Shown here piece after piece: positions 11,071 through 22,578 of a DNA stretch of 64,000 nt. The number at the start of each line of letters is the position of its first letter. Within the stretch, counting starts at the first letter, position 1. The position numbers were made by a program, and so were the translations under genes. The notes under the pieces are model-generated. The model was not told where the DNA came from, searched no databases, and was given only the letters and a program-made list of their open reading frames with translations. This DNA is from Rhynchopus sp. YZ270_cl-10. Lineage: Eukaryota; Euglenozoa; Diplonemea; Diplonemida; Diplonemidae. The stretch lies in assembly GCA_964035575.1 (NCBI GenBank), contig OZ037868.1, positions 434,001-498,000 on the forward strand, given 5' to 3'.

Positions 11071-12204
11071 AATCATGGTATGTACTCTACTTTTCACAGT
11101 ACTCCAAACATGTTTGACGTCCAATAAGTTGCTTTATGAGCATTTTTTGGGGGCAAACTTTTTTTAAGCCGCCACACATATTTGGAGTGCTGTAGTTGAC
11201 AATTCAAAAGACAGTCAGCGACGTTGTCTGCACGTTTTTGTGTTTGTTTGTTTTGCAGCAACACATCGGAAGTATTCGCATGAGAAAATGGTGAAAAGAA
11301 TTGGAGCATTACACTTTTTGTGCTCGTCTTACTGGGGTCGAATAAAGCAGAGGTACGTGGATTGTTAGGCATCACCACACTGCAGTGTAGGGACCTAATG
11401 AGAAACGTACGTGCTTTATTCCACCCAGTAATTGCCAATTACAGAGAAAGGGAATATTGTCTCTTCGCAACAAAACAAAGCAAACAAATACCCCTACGTG
11501 ATTCTCGCATGCAAAGACTGTTGTGGGCTGCGTTGTTCCTGATGGTTGCGATGGATGAAATTTGGTAGCAAAGTGTGAAAAAGACTAAAAAGATAAAAGA
11601 CCGAGCAAAAGAGACGTTGAAAAAGTGCAAACGCCAACAAAGAAAAACAAAAGAGAGAGAGAGAAAAAACGCACGCACACACACACAAAGGATGATACTG
11701 GTGATGTGCTAGTGATGGAAAAAAAGCACCCCCAAAGTTAGTCACTTTTTACTGAACTGCAGACATTTTTCTATTTCATTTGGTTGCTCGTCTGGTTCTA
11801 CTCCCGAGTAAACTTCGGGGTTCAGAGTGCAGTGTTGCCTTTTCTATCAGTGTCGCCCGGAAATAAAGTGTAATATTGAGCACTTAAGCATGCCCTGTAC
11901 CGGGGTGGGACCATATATTTTATTTCATACACCTTCTTTCAAAACGCACAGGGTGCCTACGGCTCACACATTATTTGGTGTTCAGAAAAGGCTGAAACTG
12001 AGGTCACTGATAAGGTCCAAAGGGGTGCATTATTTGTGACACACACGCAACATATGGGCAATGTTCCGCTAAGGAACTAGCCGCATTTGTTTGTAACACA
12101 CAATAGGCGCGGATAGGTCCGGATAGGGCGAGGATAGACCGGATAGGGCCAAAAGCCGGGGGGTGTAAAATCAGGTGGTACATAACAAAACAAAAAATAA
12201 ACAA

Positions 12205-12942
12205 GGGGAATAGTCAGATTTACCCTACCCTATTTTGAAAAAGTTCAGATTTGCCCTAAAAACCTTTTTAGGGCAAGTCTGAAGTTATTTTAGGGTAAGC
12301 ACTTTTTTTAAGGGCATGTCTGAACTTTTTTGGGGCGAGTTTGAACTTATTTTTTAGGGCAACAAGTCAGGCACTTTGGGGGCTCTTGGGTCCACAGAGC
12401 CCGTCGGTTGTCGTTTTTGCGTTTCTGTTTGGGGGCACGTATGGGCTAATCGCGACTCGAGTCCTGGTAGTGAAATGAACAACCTATGGTATGCACCTTT
12501 TCGCACCCCACCGCACCGAGAACCGAGACCCGTACAGAACAGAAAACAGAAAAACGCGACTCCTCCTAGAACACGAAGTAGTAGTAACAAAAAAAAAATA
12601 CCGATTAAGTACAAAGCCTTCGGGCGACATTGTGTACAGATCCTCCCTCATGTAGGTGATCGATACAACCAAAGAAAAGCATAGTGGTGCATAGTGCATC
12701 CTCGGGTGTCTACACTACTGCAACAACGATTTCTATAGCTACAGTTTCCCCACCTCTACCTTTAACTTGGTAAACGAGGACTGTAACCTCCAAAACCCGA
12801 TTCTTTTCTTACTCATAGTTGCTCTGAAGGGATGCTACCTTCTTTGGGGCCCAAGAGTGCCCACCCAAAGTGGCCTGACTTGTTTCCCTAAAATAAGTCT
12901 GAACTTTTTCAAAATAGGGTAGGGTAAATCTGACTATCCCCC
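12205..12942. mobile_element. 738-bp non-autonomous Mutator-like element (TIR, 9-bp TSD)
   Basis: The 9-bp duplication AATAAACAA flanks it at 12196-12204 and 12943-12951; units 1 and 3 have the same site once, uninterrupted (near 3711-3719 and 24858-24866). TIRs start GGGGAATAGTCAGATTTACC (left) and GGGGGATAGTCAGATTTACC (right, reversed) and continue imperfectly for about 100 bp, with an extra duplication in the left arm. A 9-bp TSD with long TIRs fits Mutator-like elements. No transposase. The interior holds one copy of structured repeat family ii at 12680-12722. Confidence 0.85.
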
Positions 12943-13066
12943 AATAAACAAAGAAAAACTGTGTGGATGAAGGTATTTGAGTACTTTGTGAAGGGGAGCG
13001 TGGATAATAACAAAGGAAAACAGTGTTTCCCACTGGTGAGTTTGGGGGTAAACTTCGCACAAAAAG

Positions 13067-14862
13067 CAGGGGTGGCTCTAAATGACGACAAAAACCCGGT
13101 TTTTGGCCGAGGTGCCCGTGGCTTTTTTATACACTTTTTTGACAAGGGGTTTGGTGGGTTTTACAAGGGGTTTGGTGGGTTACAACTTGGTGTGTTCCGG
13201 GGTATCGAAAAATACAAATTTTCATTTCAATTCACAACTTTTCACAAAAACGTGTATGTGAAGAGTTGTGACGTGGCGAAGTCTGGGTGGTGCCTGGGCA
13301 CCCAGGTGCCCGAGGTAGGTAGGTACAGGACACCTTTTGGCGGACGTTGTTTGGCAACACAGGAGGTTCTATGTGCAAAAAGTGCCTAAAATGGTACGGC
13401 TGACGGGACGATTTAGACCTTTTTGGGCCATTCTTGGGCCATGTGTTTTTAGGTGTGTTTTTTCAACTTTTTGACTTGGTTTGCATTTTTGGGATCCGCC
13501 CGTGCAGTGGTGGGTCGATGTTGAAAATTGGACAAATTTCAGAAAATATGAGCCGGTTACTAATAGGTGCCCAAGATTCGGAGTGTAATATTGACCTTTG
13601 TGGGCGACGAGACTGTCCTGTGTGAGGTTAACTCCATTTTTGGCGGTGGTTGTTTTGCATCCCTCACACAAGATGGACCTCTTTTCGGATCGACGCACTG
13701 GTGAGTCCTTGGCGGTTACTTCGTCTCCTTTCGTTTTATCCGCCTTTTTGGTGGGGGGTTATGAAAGAGGTCGGCAAGAGAATTGTTGGTTCTCTCGGGA
13801 GTAGTGGGTGTGGGCGGAGATTTTGACAACGGGACAATAAAACCTTGTTTTTGGGCTCATCAAAATTCAATTTAAGACAAGAAGCCTGTAATATACCCTA
13901 ATTAGACTATAATTAGAGTGCAGTTAGAGTCTACTTATGCTCTAACTACACTCTAATTATAGTCTAATTAAAGATGAGCGACTCTAATTATACTCTAACT
14001 GGACTCTCTAACTGACTCGGCCCAAAATCCCAGACTCTAATTATACCCTGATACTCTCTAATTAGAGCGCTATGTATAATTTTTACAGCCAAACTATGTC
14101 ATGGGAAGGGTAGTTTCAGGCTTGCGCCGCAGGCGCACGGTACGCAACATTTTTTTCTTTCGCCATGCTGCATGCTTCCTTCGGCGTTTGACCATTAAGT
14201 CACGTTCTGACTGTGACGGGGGTCACTTTGTTCGCTCGGAGGATTGTGCGTGTCTGACAAGGGTAAAACTTTCTAGAAAAAAAGTCGTAGTGCCACTGGT
14301 ACCAAAGCTTTTCTAGCGAAGCCACGGTACGCAACATTTCGGGTAGAGCTGTGGGCTACCGCTCGTAATTTTTAGCTGCGACGCAGGCGCACGGTACGCT
14401 ACTTTCTTGAGAGTTGCGAACATGTTGAAAAACAAAGGCAACAAACGAACTCGCCGCGGACTTCCGTCGTCCTCCTCCGCACAGGGAGTGGGGGTGGTAC
14501 GGTCAACTTGACCCACGGACCCAGGCTAGCTAGCCCTCTGCAAATCACACTTTACCTGACCAGTCCTGCAAAAAACCCTGGAAAAAAAAAACCCCCCCTT
14601 TTTTTCCTCCAATTCACAACTCTTCACAAATATTCACAACAGCTGTGTTTTTTCATCCAAATTTTCATTTCAATTCACTTCACAATTCTTCACAAAAATA
14701 TGGCCAAAATTATGTTGTGAAAATTTGTGAAGATGTGTAAAATCCTATACCCCGGAACACACCAGTCAGTGAAAAATCCCAGACTCTCATGTAAAAAAAG
14801 TCCATAAAAAATCCTGATTTTCGTGGGGGTGCCATGGGCCCATGACCTTACAGATACCCCTG
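13067..14862. mobile_element. 1.8-kb non-autonomous hAT-like element (8-bp TSD)
   Basis: Ends CAGGGGTGGCTC and GATACCCCTG, flanked by the 8-bp duplication ACAAAAAG at 13059-13066 and 14863-14870. Unit 1 has an uninterrupted single copy of the site near 3829-3836. CAGGGG ends with an 8-bp TSD are the hAT signature. The interior has no recognisable transposase; it carries a long palindrome (13899-13970), two copies of a GCGCCTGCGGCGC-type motif (14124-14144, 14376-14399) and a copy of a dispersed motif at 13487-13536. Confidence 0.85.
13899..13970. repeat. 72-bp near-perfect palindrome inside hAT-like element
   Basis: Two 31-bp arms with one mismatch surround a 10-base loop. The arms are built from TCTAATTA/TAATTAGA words that recur irregularly to about 14070. 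It could extrude as a cruciform or fold as an RNA hairpin. Function unknown. Confidence 0.85.
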
Positions 14863-15192
14863 ACAAAAAGAAAACAAAAATAATTAGTGAACAAGCGGCT
14901 GTCGGGATAATAAAAAATGACCGCAAAAGAGATAAAACTCAAGCATCGTTGATTACTGCAGCAAAGTGTCACAATCCTTTTCGTGACATCAAAATAGAGA
15001 ACATTGAAAAGACATTAAAGCTAAAGTTGGAAGCTCCTCCGATGCCACCACGGACGTTGGAATACGAAGTTCCTAACACTGAAGCTTTGACCGCACAAAC
15101 AAAAGACATAATAACGCTGAAAAAAAGTCACGAAAAAAATGTTTCTCTTCTTCCCTGACAGTGCCACGTTGAGCCGTAGGACTCAGGCTCAA

Positions 15193-15441
15193 CTACGTCA
15201 CCACAGCTCTCTCTCTCTGTGTCGATGCCTTCGTCAACAGCATTGAGAAGCGCCCGCACAGCATTTGTTTGTACTGCACAGGACAACAGCTTACCACCTC
15301 CGCTTGCAGTGCTGTGGTAACAAGGACCAGAACCACATTCCCATTACCACCCCTATCCAGACCACACACCTCAATGACCCACTGCACGACATCTTCACTG
15401 TTTGCCACCACACAACGTACTTCCAAATCATTTGTACGCAA
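15193..15441 (-). CDS. Doubtful conserved ORF just 3' of HRGP-like gene (unit 2)
   Basis: An 82-codon frame with protein-like composition (NDLEVRCVVANSEDVVQWVI, then Val/Leu-rich and Cys-containing residues) ends about 300 bp past the HRGP-like stop. Unit 3 has it intact at 26317-26565 with three differences; unit 1 has an in-frame stop and a small deletion. No convincing start, so it could be an alternative 3' exon of the HRGP-like gene, a decaying gene end, or non-coding 3' flank. Confidence 0.2.
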   Translation of the reverse strand: MRTNDLEVRCVVANSEDVVQWVIEVCGLDRGGNGNVVLVLVTTALQAEVVSCCPVQYKQMLCGRFSMLLTKASTQRERAVVT

Positions 15442-15490
15442 AACACCGAAACTACATCACACATCAGGAAGCCAGCAAAGGCGGCCACAT

Positions 15491-16381
15491 CTAAAACGGC
15501 ACGTTCTCATTCACAGGAGTGGGTGTCTTGCGGACATGTCTCCAATACAAAAAAGCACCTAGCCCTAAAGCTACAAACACAGCACCCACAGCACCGAATA
15601 TAACGACGTAGTACGTAGTACTAAGAGTTGCTGGTGATGCTGTCGGAGGTGGAGTTGTCGGACTTGGAGTCGTCGGTGAAGGTGTTGCTGGACTCGGAGT
15701 CGGTGGACTTGGAGTCGGCGGTGACGGTGTCGGCGCCAGTGTCGATGGTATCGGAGGAGAAGGTGAAGGTGTTGCTGGACTCGGAGTCGGTGGACTTGGA
15801 GTCGGCGGTGACTGTGTTGGTGGACTAGGTGTGGGTGGACTTGGAGTCGGTGGTGACGGTGTTGGTGGACTCGGAGTCGGCGGTGACGGTGTTGGTGGAC
15901 TAGGTGTCGGTGGCGAAGGTGTCGGTGCCAGTGTCGGTGGTATCGGTGTTGGCGGAGAAGGTGTTGGCGGACTCGGCGATGGAGGTGCAGGTGTGGGTAT
16001 GAAGTCTTTATTGGCTGCACAGAATTGTGTAGCGGTGTTCAGTGTGTTAGAAGCAAGATGTACTGATCTGGTTGCTGTACCGCAACATTTCCCCCTTACA
16101 CCGTACTGAGTTCCATCAGTGTGTTGAAATATTCCGAACGCTTCTCTTGGATCCGGGTCATCAAGGCCTAATATATATGTGGGCTCTGATGAGCAGTAAC
16201 AGCACTTACATGTAATAGAAATAAAACCTCCAAATCTATGCCAATAAATTTGACCGACACCAACTGAGGCGCTGCCCGCGTGCCAGCCATAACTATGGTA
16301 AGCAGACACTTCGCCACATCCCGGCTGAGGAGTAGAAGGTGTTGCAGTGTGTATCAAAGCACATAAGAAAATAAAACGCAT
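15491..16381 (-). CDS. HRGP-like secreted/membrane glycoprotein, copy 2, contracted (296 aa)
   Basis: Same architecture as copy 1 in miniature: signal peptide ([16 protein letters not shown]), eight-Cys head to about residue 125, only about 20 Pro-rich five-residue blocks of less regular kind ([22 protein letters not shown]), a transmembrane helix at about 257-280 and the conserved tail [15 protein letters not shown]. It lacks the acidic stalk ([16 protein letters not shown]) present before the helix in copies 1 and 3. The ORF begins exactly at this Met, which supports the start chosen for the other copies. Residues between GW and IYW in the head differ sharply from the other copies. Probably expressed protein, but could be a collapsed copy. 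Confidence 0.8.
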   Translation of the reverse strand: MRFIFLCALIHTATPSTPQPGCGEVSAYHSYGWHAGSASVGVGQIYWHRFGGFISITCKCCYCSSEPTYILGLDDPDPREAFGIFQHTDGTQYGVRGKCCGTATRSVHLASNTLNTATQFCAANKDFIPTPAPPSPSPPTPSPPTPIPPTLAPTPSPPTPSPPTPSPPTPSPPTPSPPTPSPPTPSPPTQSPPTPSPPTPSPATPSPSPPIPSTLAPTPSPPTPSPPTPSPATPSPTTPSPTTPPPTASPATLSTTYYVVIFGAVGAVFVALGLGAFLYWRHVRKTPTPVNENVPF

Positions 16382-16540
16382 ATTAACCTGGTAGAGGGTC
16401 GAGGGTCGAGGGTCGAGGGGTGGAGGGTAATGATATTATTCACGGTACTCAATACTGGCCAAAGCCTTTGTGCTACTCAGGAACAGACGTCCTTCGTCCT
16501 CAACACTTAAGAGCTACTACGAGCAGAAAACCTGCAAAGG

Positions 16541-16643
16541 GGGTAGTCCACACAAAAGTACAGTACACTGTGCACGGCTACCTGCACAGAAGTGGTTATG
16601 GAGGTGTGCTGGCTGGAGGTAACCTTTTACCCTCCGCAAAAAG
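16541..16643. promoter_or_regulatory. Upstream block in majority orientation (unit 2)
   Basis: Orientation shared with 31323-31426 and opposite to 9935-10077; it starts 160 bp upstream of the copy 2 start codon. Contains AAGTACAGTACACTGTGCAC. Confidence 0.65.
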
Positions 16644-18066
16644 AACATGTTGGGACTTACTTGATTGGCGTTGCGACTGTACTGCAGAAAGCCACTGCAA
16701 TCATGAGATGGAACTGAGCTCAGGTAAACAAAGGGGTGGTGAGGGGTCGGGGTTCTTTCTTGTTTGCTGTTCTTCTGGTCACAGTGACGGTGGTGTTTGT
16801 TTTATGTGCAACTGATGCTGGCGGTCAGTGTGGCATGTGTGCTGTTCTTCTACAGGAACACACAGGGCAGCACACAAAGAGACTTAAAGACAACAGAACA
16901 AAGTCATCAGAAGGTAACAAAAGAGGGCTTCGCTCTCGGATAGAAACACGTGGGCCACATCGAGACCACAAGGGTGTCCTTCTCTGAACGGGTTACCGAA
17001 CCCGCAGAGAGCACTTCACTGACACGACCCACACATTTTCCACAAGAGATAGATTTCGCTTTTATGTTCGTTTCAAAAAAGAAAGAAAAATAGAAAGAAA
17101 AGAGAATAGTGATAGAGCAGACACCTCCCGACTGAATCATTGTATGATGCAGCCATTCGGAGAAAAACGCAACAAAGTAAATAAAGAGGGAAGGGGGGAA
17201 ATGAACTCAGTTCAGTCATAGGTGGATGATATAAAGATGAAGAGAAGGGGTGGGTTTCACAAAGAGTGATGACCTCACAAAAGCAGAAGAAAATTTTATT
17301 GTTCACTTTGTCAAAATCTCTTTGTTTTTCTCTTTGTCTATTTTTCCTGCATTTTTTATTCTCTTCTTTGTGGGGTTGTTGTACATGACTTTGTTCTTTG
17401 TCAGCGTTGGAGGTAAAATTTTTTGAAAAAAGGTGTCGTTTGAGAAAAACAAACAAACGGACGCGCTGTGTGAAAAACGAGTGTTTCTCTGCGCGTGATA
17501 TTTTGTGGGGAAGAATAAAACATTATGAAAAAAGCTCGTTGCGTTCCCACTATCGTTTCCGCTGCGCTCTCACTAGCGTTCCCACTCCATTCGGTTTTCT
17601 CTTACTTAAGAAAAAAAGGGCAAAAATAGAAAATACAACAGATTTTTTTGAAAAGAAAGGCACTCTATTGGCGTTCCAGAAAAGGCTGAACTGACAAAGT
17701 CGCTGACGTAAAGAGGTGGATTAGTGTTGACACACACACCCTCAAACGGACAAAAGGTCGCTTACGAGGTCACTGACACTTTCTGGAACACCAATAGAGC
17801 AGAAGAAAATGCTAAAGAAAGATGCAGGATTTCACAGGGAGGGTGACACCTGCACACTGTTGCCCCCTGACCCAGTGGTAACGTCATTATTTATTATTTT
17901 AGTGGACAAGGAACCACATCCGTAGTACGGTCCTCCACACTTGGAACACCTGAATAACAATGCGAGGGGAACTCCAACGAACCTTTGAAAGCAGCTTGGG
18001 AGACATTGCTCCACACACTCCATACACACTTCCACTAAAGGGGGGGAGAAACAAAAGAAAACTTGT

Positions 18067-18098
18067 GAGATGAATATACCTCTAGTGCACACACATCG
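18067..18098. repeat. Structured repeat family i, copy 1
   Basis: Matches the family pattern GATGAAYGTRCCTCTCGYGC followed by CACACATC; can fold with GATG/CATC and a GTRC/GYGC inner stem around a CYTCT loop. Confidence 0.6.
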
Positions 18099-18675
18099 GA
18101 CGAAAAAAAAATGTTCAAGAACCAATAAGTCTTGCTTGGGTCACCTTGGATAAGTAGCACACTATGGATATCCAAAGAAAACTTCCTCCTCCGCACACAG
18201 CAAACAACCCAATAGAAGGTACGCAACGCAGTCGAAAGGACCCTCACACACAGAGGGAACCACAGAGCGCTGCAAAGGATTGTACGCAGTCTGGAATATG
18301 CCACGGCATCCATTCATAGGCACCAGAGAACCTTGGGGTCTGACCAACTAGGCAATTGGTCACAAATGGCCACAAAGTGTCTAAAGAGCGTCCCCTTCCA
18401 CTGGGTCAAAAAAAAATATTCTGCAGTTCTTAGGTTCCTTCGCATTATTGATATCAAAATATATTTTCGCAAAACGCTAACTACGTAGAGTGAAATATCA
18501 GTCCACCTACGTGAGGGGAAGACGGTCAGAGAAAACACGCGTAATGATCTCTACCTAGGAAAAAGAAACTCACAATGAAACCTTTTTTGAACAACTGTGA
18601 TGTGCACAGTATTTGCCAAAATAGCAGGTCTCGTAGAACATCACAACAAAAAGTTAGAACAAAGGAAACTTAAAA

Positions 18676-18708
18676 GGTGAATGTGCCTCTCTCTGCACAC
18701 AACGTCTT
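18676..18708. repeat. Structured repeat family i, copy 2
   Basis: Inner stem TGTGC/GCACA with a CTCTCTCT loop. Flank AAAGGAAACTTAAAA resembles the flank of copies at 18067 and 34701. Confidence 0.6.
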
Positions 18709-19115
18709 TACCGTTAACGTTATCGTGCCGGAACACGTTGGGGTTGTCTCTTCGCAGAGGCGGTTGTTCGGGATGATCGTTACCCCATTTTCTAGTATTT
18801 CGGGTTGAGCATGAGGCATGGGATACTTGCCTCTCGAGCATGTGCGTAGTGAAGTGAACAACACGTCTCCAGAGGAAGAAAAGGATACCAAAAAAAGTGA
18901 ATGGTTTTGATAACGATTTTGAGGTTGTATGCAATAAAGGTGACAAATCACCCTTTTCTTTTCTTTTGCTCGCAAACAGGCAGTTGTCAAGAAGTGTCCC
19001 GAGTGCAGCTGTTCTGAGTATGCTGAACTATTGTGGAACTGTCCATTGCCTGAGAGGGGGAGGGAGCAAAAATGAAAAACTAAAAAAGTCAAAAACTATG
19101 GAAAGAAAAGGTTGT

Positions 19116-19148
19116 TAGATGAACGTACCCCTCGTGCACGCACATCTT
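19116..19148. repeat. Structured repeat family i, copy 3
   Basis: Outer stem AGATG/CATCT, inner stem GTAC/GTGC: relative to the TGTGC/GCACA form the bases differ on both sides and still pair, which argues for a selected RNA or DNA hairpin. Confidence 0.65.
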
Positions 19149-19154
19149 GAAAAC

Positions 19155-19185
<31 letters not shown>

Positions 19186-19704
19186 CAAAACAAGAGAGAA
19201 ATATCAAGACAAGACAAGAAAAGTTGGAAAAGGTGAGCTTAAGTTTTGTTTGTGTTATTGTATTTCAGGCTCGTATGTCACCTTGGGTGAAAAACTAAAA
19301 TTAAGAAAAACCGGGTTCCCGGTCCCCCGGTCCTGGTCCCAGCCCTGGTCAAGCTCCTGGTCCTGGTCCAGGTTTTCGGTCCAGGTCCAGGTCCTGGTCC
19401 CGGTCACGGGTACCAGTCCGGCTGAGAATAACCGGGTCCTCGGTCCCGGGTCCCCGAGTCTTATACTCTGCTGTGGGGGGTTTTTGATAAATAATTACGC
19501 GTAATCGTAAAAATTCTGGGGCGTAAAAATGTCCCAAGTTTCAGATTTTCCCCCAATTGTCCCAGTTTTGTTACGTCCCAGAATTGTTCGGGCGGTTTTC
19601 CGGGTACTTGTCAATTTTTTGGGGGTGTGGGTGGTGGGGTGCGGCTGGTTGGCGGAGGGATCATAACCGGCCCAAGTATGATAGGCTGATTGACGCCGGG
19701 CTTG

Positions 19705-20122
19705 GCCGGTGGTGATCGGTGGTGATCGGTGGCGATCGGTGGTGATCGGTGGTGATCAATGGTGATCGGTGGTGATCGGTGGTGATCGATGGTGATCGAC
19801 GGTGATCGGTGGTGATCGGTGGTGATCGATGGTGATCGACGGTGATCGACGGTGATCGGTGGTGATCGGTGGTGATCGATGGTGATCGACGGTGATCGGT
19901 GGTGATCGATGGTGATCGGTGCGTGGTCGGTGGTGGTCGGTGGTGATCGGTGATGATCGGTGGTGATCGGTGAGTGGTCGGTGGTGGTCGATGGTGATCG
20001 ATGGTGATCGACGGTGATCGATGGTGATCGGTGGTGATCGATGGTAATCGGTGGTGATCGGTGTGTGAGCGGTGCTGATCGGTGGTGATCGACGGTGATC
20101 GGTGCGTGATCGGTGGTAATCG
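19705..20122. repeat. (GGTGGTGATC)n decamer satellite
   Basis: About 42 degenerate 10-bp units with variants GATCGAT, GATCGAC and GGTGGTGGTC; each unit has the palindrome GATC. The minus-strand 182-codon frame (DHHRSPSITI repeat) is a by-product. Confidence 0.93.
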
Positions 20123-20563
20123 CTAGAAATGGGTAGCTATTACCGTATAGAGCACCCACGAGCTTGTCTCTCAGGTGTTAGGTTTGTATGTGATGAAAAT
20201 TTCAAAAAGTGAGATAACCATCACACATGGCCAGTATCGCCATGAAATGAGGCCAATGCGACATTGGAGGCCCACTTTTGACACTTTGGGCCAAATTTAG
20301 TTATGTACGTGAATCTCCTTGAAAAAAATTTCGTGATTTTTTGGTGTAAAAATTTCGTGATTTTTTGGTGTAGCGCCTTAACCGATTCCCCGTGTTTCTA
20401 CCAGTTGTCATGCCGATAAGGGGGGGGAAGAGGTGTTGGGAAAAAATTGTTTTTTTTTTTCCTTGGTGAGCTTTTAAATGCCGGCATTTGCATTTCCGGA
20501 ATCCGTCCGGCCAGTGGTGGGGCCAATTTGCCGAAATGGACAAGTTCTCGTTTTTGGTCAATT
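20123..20563. other. Spacer before nonamer array
   Basis: A 25-bp direct duplication (AATTTCGTGATTTTTTGGTG, 20328-20374) and one copy of the dispersed ATCCGYCC...GTGGTGGGGYCAATTTG-type motif at 20503-20546 immediately beside the satellite. No gene seen. Confidence 0.5.
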
Positions 20564-21300
20564 TATACACAGTATACACAGTATACACAGTATACACAGT
20601 ATACACAGTATACACAGTATACACAGTATACACAGTATACACAGTATACACAGTATACACAGTATACACAGTATACACAGTATACACAGTATACACAGTA
20701 TACACAGTATACACAGTATACACAGTATACACAGTATACACAGTATACACAGTATACACAGTATACACAGTATACACAGTATACACAGTATACACAGTAT
20801 ACACAGTATACACAGTATACACAGTATACACAGTATACACAGTATACACAGTATACACAGTATACACAGTATACACAGTATACACAGTATACACAGTATA
20901 CACAGTATACACAGTATACACAGTTTTCACAGTATACACAGTATACACAGTATACACAGTATACACAGTATACACAGTATACACAGTATACACAGTATAC
21001 ACAGTATACACAGTATACACAGTATACACAGTTTTCACAGTATACACAGTATACACAGTATACACAGTATACACAGTATACACAGTATACACAGTATACA
21101 CAGTATACACAGTATACACAGTATACACAGTATACACAGTATACACAGTATACACAGTATACACAGTATACACAGTATACACAGTATACACAGTATACAC
21201 AGTATACACAGTATACACAGTATACACAGTATACACAGTATACACAGTATACACAGTATACACAGTATACACAGTATACACAGTATACACAGTATACACA
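20564..21300. repeat. (CAGTATACA)n nonamer satellite
   Basis: About 82 units of 9 bp; only two visible variant units (TTTTC in place of TATAC, near 20924 and 21031). Palindromic core GTATAC. All frames open (YTV repeat); not coding. Confidence 0.98.
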
Positions 21301-21310
21301 GGGGATGGGC

Positions 21311-21973
21311 AGTACAGTACAGTACAGTACAGTACAGTACAGTACAGTACAGTACAGTACAGTACAGTACAGTACAGTACAGTACAGTACAGTACAGTAC
21401 AGTACAGTACAGTACAGTACAGTACAGTACAGTACAGTACAGTACAGTACAGTACAGTACAGTACAGTACAGTACAGTACAGTACAGTACAGTACAGTAC
21501 AGTACAGTACAGTACAGTACAGTACAGTACAGTACAGTACAGTACAGTACAGTACAGTACAGTACAGTACAGTACAGTACAGTACAGTACAGTACAGTAC
21601 AGTACAGTACAGTACAGTACAGTACAGTACAGTACAGTACAGTACAGTACAGTACAGTACAGTACAGTACAGTACAGTACAGTACAGTACAGTACAGTAC
21701 AGTACAGTACAGTACAGTACAGTACAGTACAGTACAGTACAGTACAGTACAGTACAGTACAGTACAGTACAGTACAGTACAGTACAGTACAGTACAGTAC
21801 AGTACAGTACAGTACAGTACAGTACAGTACAGTACAGTACAGTACAGTACAGTACAGTACAGTACAGTACAGTACAGTACAGTACAGTACAGTACAGTAC
21901 AGTACAGTACAGTACAGTACAGTACAGTACAGTACAGTACAGTACAGTACAGTACAGTACAGTACAGTACAGT
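21311..21973. repeat. (CAGTA)n pentamer satellite
   Basis: About 132 uniform 5-bp units, separated from the nonamer array by only 10 bases. Same unit as the array at the left window edge. Confidence 0.98.
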
Positions 21974-22578
21974 CTGTAGGGGTTGAAAAAAATTTTCCCC
22001 GAGAAAACCACTTTTTTCATGCTTTTTTGAATCACTTTATTCAGTTCTGTAACCTCTCTCTCTTTTACGGCAGGTAACCGGTTGAGGTGATACTTCCGGA
22101 CTGAGGAAGGGCATTCTTTTACTTTTTATTTTGCCTGGACGGGGCTTTTTTGGGATAATTCAGCGCATTAGAAAATTTTGCGACCCCGCTCGGTTAGAAC
22201 CGTGACTCTGTGTGACCCTTACCACCGTGAGAGTAAACACCAAAAAACGGGGAAAATAAAAATAAAAAGGGGTACCCCCTCCAGATTCCCCGTGGTTCGC
22301 CCGTATGTCTCCCGCGGTTGTACCGCGTACAACGGTTCACACCAGATCAAAGCAATAAATTACTTTTTATTTGAAACAAAATGCTGTGGGGGGAGGGGGT
22401 AGGTTCAAGAAAAAAGCAAAAAAATAGCATTTTTTTGACATCACAAAACCTCTTTTGGCACAAATCTACTGTTCGGGGGGCTCTATTTGCTGTCATTGTT
22501 TTGTGAATGCTTTGTGGTCTGCGGCCCTCTGCGCCGACCAAATATGTATACTTTCCCAGCTAGCAAACAGAAAGCATA
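21974..22578. other. Spacer between satellite block and unit 3
   Basis: A/T-rich with homopolymers; no similarity to the spacers before units 1 and 2; no gene recognised. Confidence 0.5.

Larger units (their letters stand above)
11071..17177 (-). repeat. Tandem duplication unit 2
   Basis: Second copy of the HRGP-like unit: leading block 11071-11600, middle block 11700-12204, then two nested transposons (12205-12942 and 13067-14862), the 3' flank 14863-15490, the shortest gene copy (15491-16381) and the 5' flank to about 17177. It has the same promoter-block orientation as unit 3. Confidence 0.85.
17178..19704. other. Spacer with possible unrecognised exons on minus strand
   Basis: No gene I can name. 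A 20-bp inverted repeat (17666-17685 / 17784-17803) marks a possible 138-bp MITE. On the minus strand, pyrimidine-rich stretches ending in AG precede protein-like frames: one ending near 18046 leads into a Cys-rich frame containing CSKCGGPYYGCGS; one ending near 19055 leads into NGQFHNSSAYSEQLHSGHFL; another frame holds RGKYPMPHAQPEILENGVTI (near 18790-18840). These may be exons of one or more intron-containing genes, but I cannot connect them. Three copies of hairpin family i lie here. An (AAAAC)n tract sits at 19156-19192 and a degenerate GGTCCT-type repeat at 19315-19455. Confidence 0.35.
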
